Positions 6,156 to 6,390 of a stretch of DNA of 6,390 bases are shown here, piece by piece (the stretch's first letter is position 1; each line of letters begins with the position of its first letter). The translations under genes were made by a program, and so were the position numbers. This DNA comes from Parafilimonas sp. (GTDB taxonomy: Bacteria; Bacteroidota; Bacteroidia; Chitinophagales; Chitinophagaceae), in the NCBI GenBank assembly GCA_023251275.1, contig JAHEZC010000163.1, forward strand, positions 1 through 6,390. Reading direction: 5' to 3'. The notes under the pieces were generated by a model. The model was not told the DNA's origin, did no database searches, and saw nothing but the letters and a program-made list of their open reading frames with translations.

Positions 6156-6180
6156 ATTACTCCGGCAAAGAAGTAATTTT
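6156..6180. repeat. Inverted repeat in divergent promoter region
   Basis: ATTACT (6156-6161) pairs with AGTAAT (6172-6177) around a 10-base loop, followed on the plus strand by TTT. The loop contains most of the second copy of the 9-base sequence CGGCAAAGA (6163-6171); the first copy (6101-6109) overlaps the rplK -7 element. It could be an operator or an AT-rich terminator; position between divergent genes favours a regulatory site, but evidence is slight. Confidence 0.25.
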
Positions 6181-6195
6181 TAATTTTCGATTACA

Positions 6196-6203
6196 GATAT
6201 TTG
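6196..6203 (+). promoter_or_regulatory. Weak -7-like element for the divergent membrane gene
   Basis: GATATTTG matches the TAnnTTTG element at seven of eight positions and would place a start about 24 bases before the ATG at 6233. No TTG is seen at the usual upstream spacing, so this is tentative. Confidence 0.25.
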
Positions 6204-6232
6204 ATGCCGACTTCTGATGATAATCTCACATC

Positions 6233-6390
6233 ATGCAAAAGATAAAAATACAACAGCAAAAAAGAACTGTCCCGAAACCAACTGTGAAGCCGGTGAAAAA
6301 AGTTAATTATACCTGGCTGATGATCGGGATATTAAGTATCGTGATTTTGATTGTTTTCGCTCCCTGTTTTTCGGCAGGCATTACTAACTG
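6233..6390 (+). CDS. Membrane protein N-terminus, cut by window edge
   Basis: Starts at the ATG at 6233 and stays open to the right edge: 52 complete codons plus two bases. Residues 1-24 are basic and Gln/Lys/Pro-rich (MQKIKIQQQKRTVPKP, then KPVKKV). Residues 25-46 are a strong hydrophobic segment (TWLMIGILSIVILIVFAPCF in its core), followed by SAGITN and a codon beginning TG. The pattern of a first membrane helix followed by Gly-x-x-Asn and perhaps Trp resembles the start of multi-pass glycosyltransferase proteins with TPR repeats (TMTC/PMT-like, where NWDD often follows), but too little is visible to assign a family. It is divergent from rplK across a 267-base region and sits where nusG would usually be. 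Confidence 0.65.
   Translation, partial: MQKIKIQQQKRTVPKPTVKPVKKVNYTWLMIGILSIVILIVFAPCFSAGITN

Overview
The window reads as chromosomal DNA of a Bacteroidota bacterium, possibly from the Chitinophagaceae or a near relative. The evidence is AT-rich DNA, ribosomal protein genes started from A/T-rich leaders rather than well-placed Shine-Dalgarno sites, promoter elements of the Bacteroidota type (TTTG spaced from TAnnTTTG), and an outer-membrane barrel protein and an AsmA-like protein of types common in this phylum. The family-level placement is a guess.

Layout: (1) Bases 1-840, + strand: the 3' part of a CPBP-family intramembrane protease gene whose start lies outside the window. (2) Bases 841-1125: a 285-base gene-free stretch with two clear RNA hairpins. 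(3) Bases 1126-1791, + strand: a secreted, probably outer-membrane beta-barrel protein. (4) Bases 1858-3552, - strand: a membrane-anchored AsmA/DUF748-like protein, convergent with the barrel gene. (5) Bases 3669-5965, - strand: the ribosomal cluster rplK-rplA-rplJ-rplL (L11, L1, L10, L7/L12), read right to left, with a good promoter and folded leader before rplK and a strong hairpin terminator after rplL. (6) Bases 6233-6390, + strand: the first 52 codons of a divergent membrane protein gene, cut by the window edge.

The four ribosomal genes encode the L1 stalk protein and the GTPase-associated stalk base and stalk (L11, L10, L7/L12), and are almost certainly one transcription unit. In most bacteria this block sits between secE-nusG and rpoB-rpoC. 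Neither flank is present here, so the cluster looks like a detached unit with its own promoter and terminator. Its non-coding parts are the most interesting content: a leader of about 130 bases with four hairpins before rplK, a candidate internal promoter before rplJ, and an unusually long 153-base rplJ-rplL spacer with a hairpin, a T-rich tract and a long-range complement.

I see no CRISPR array, insertion sequence, tRNA, rRNA or phage gene. I do not see a convincing new multi-gene system. What deserves a second look is RNA-level regulation of the ribosomal operon and the structured element at 868-964.
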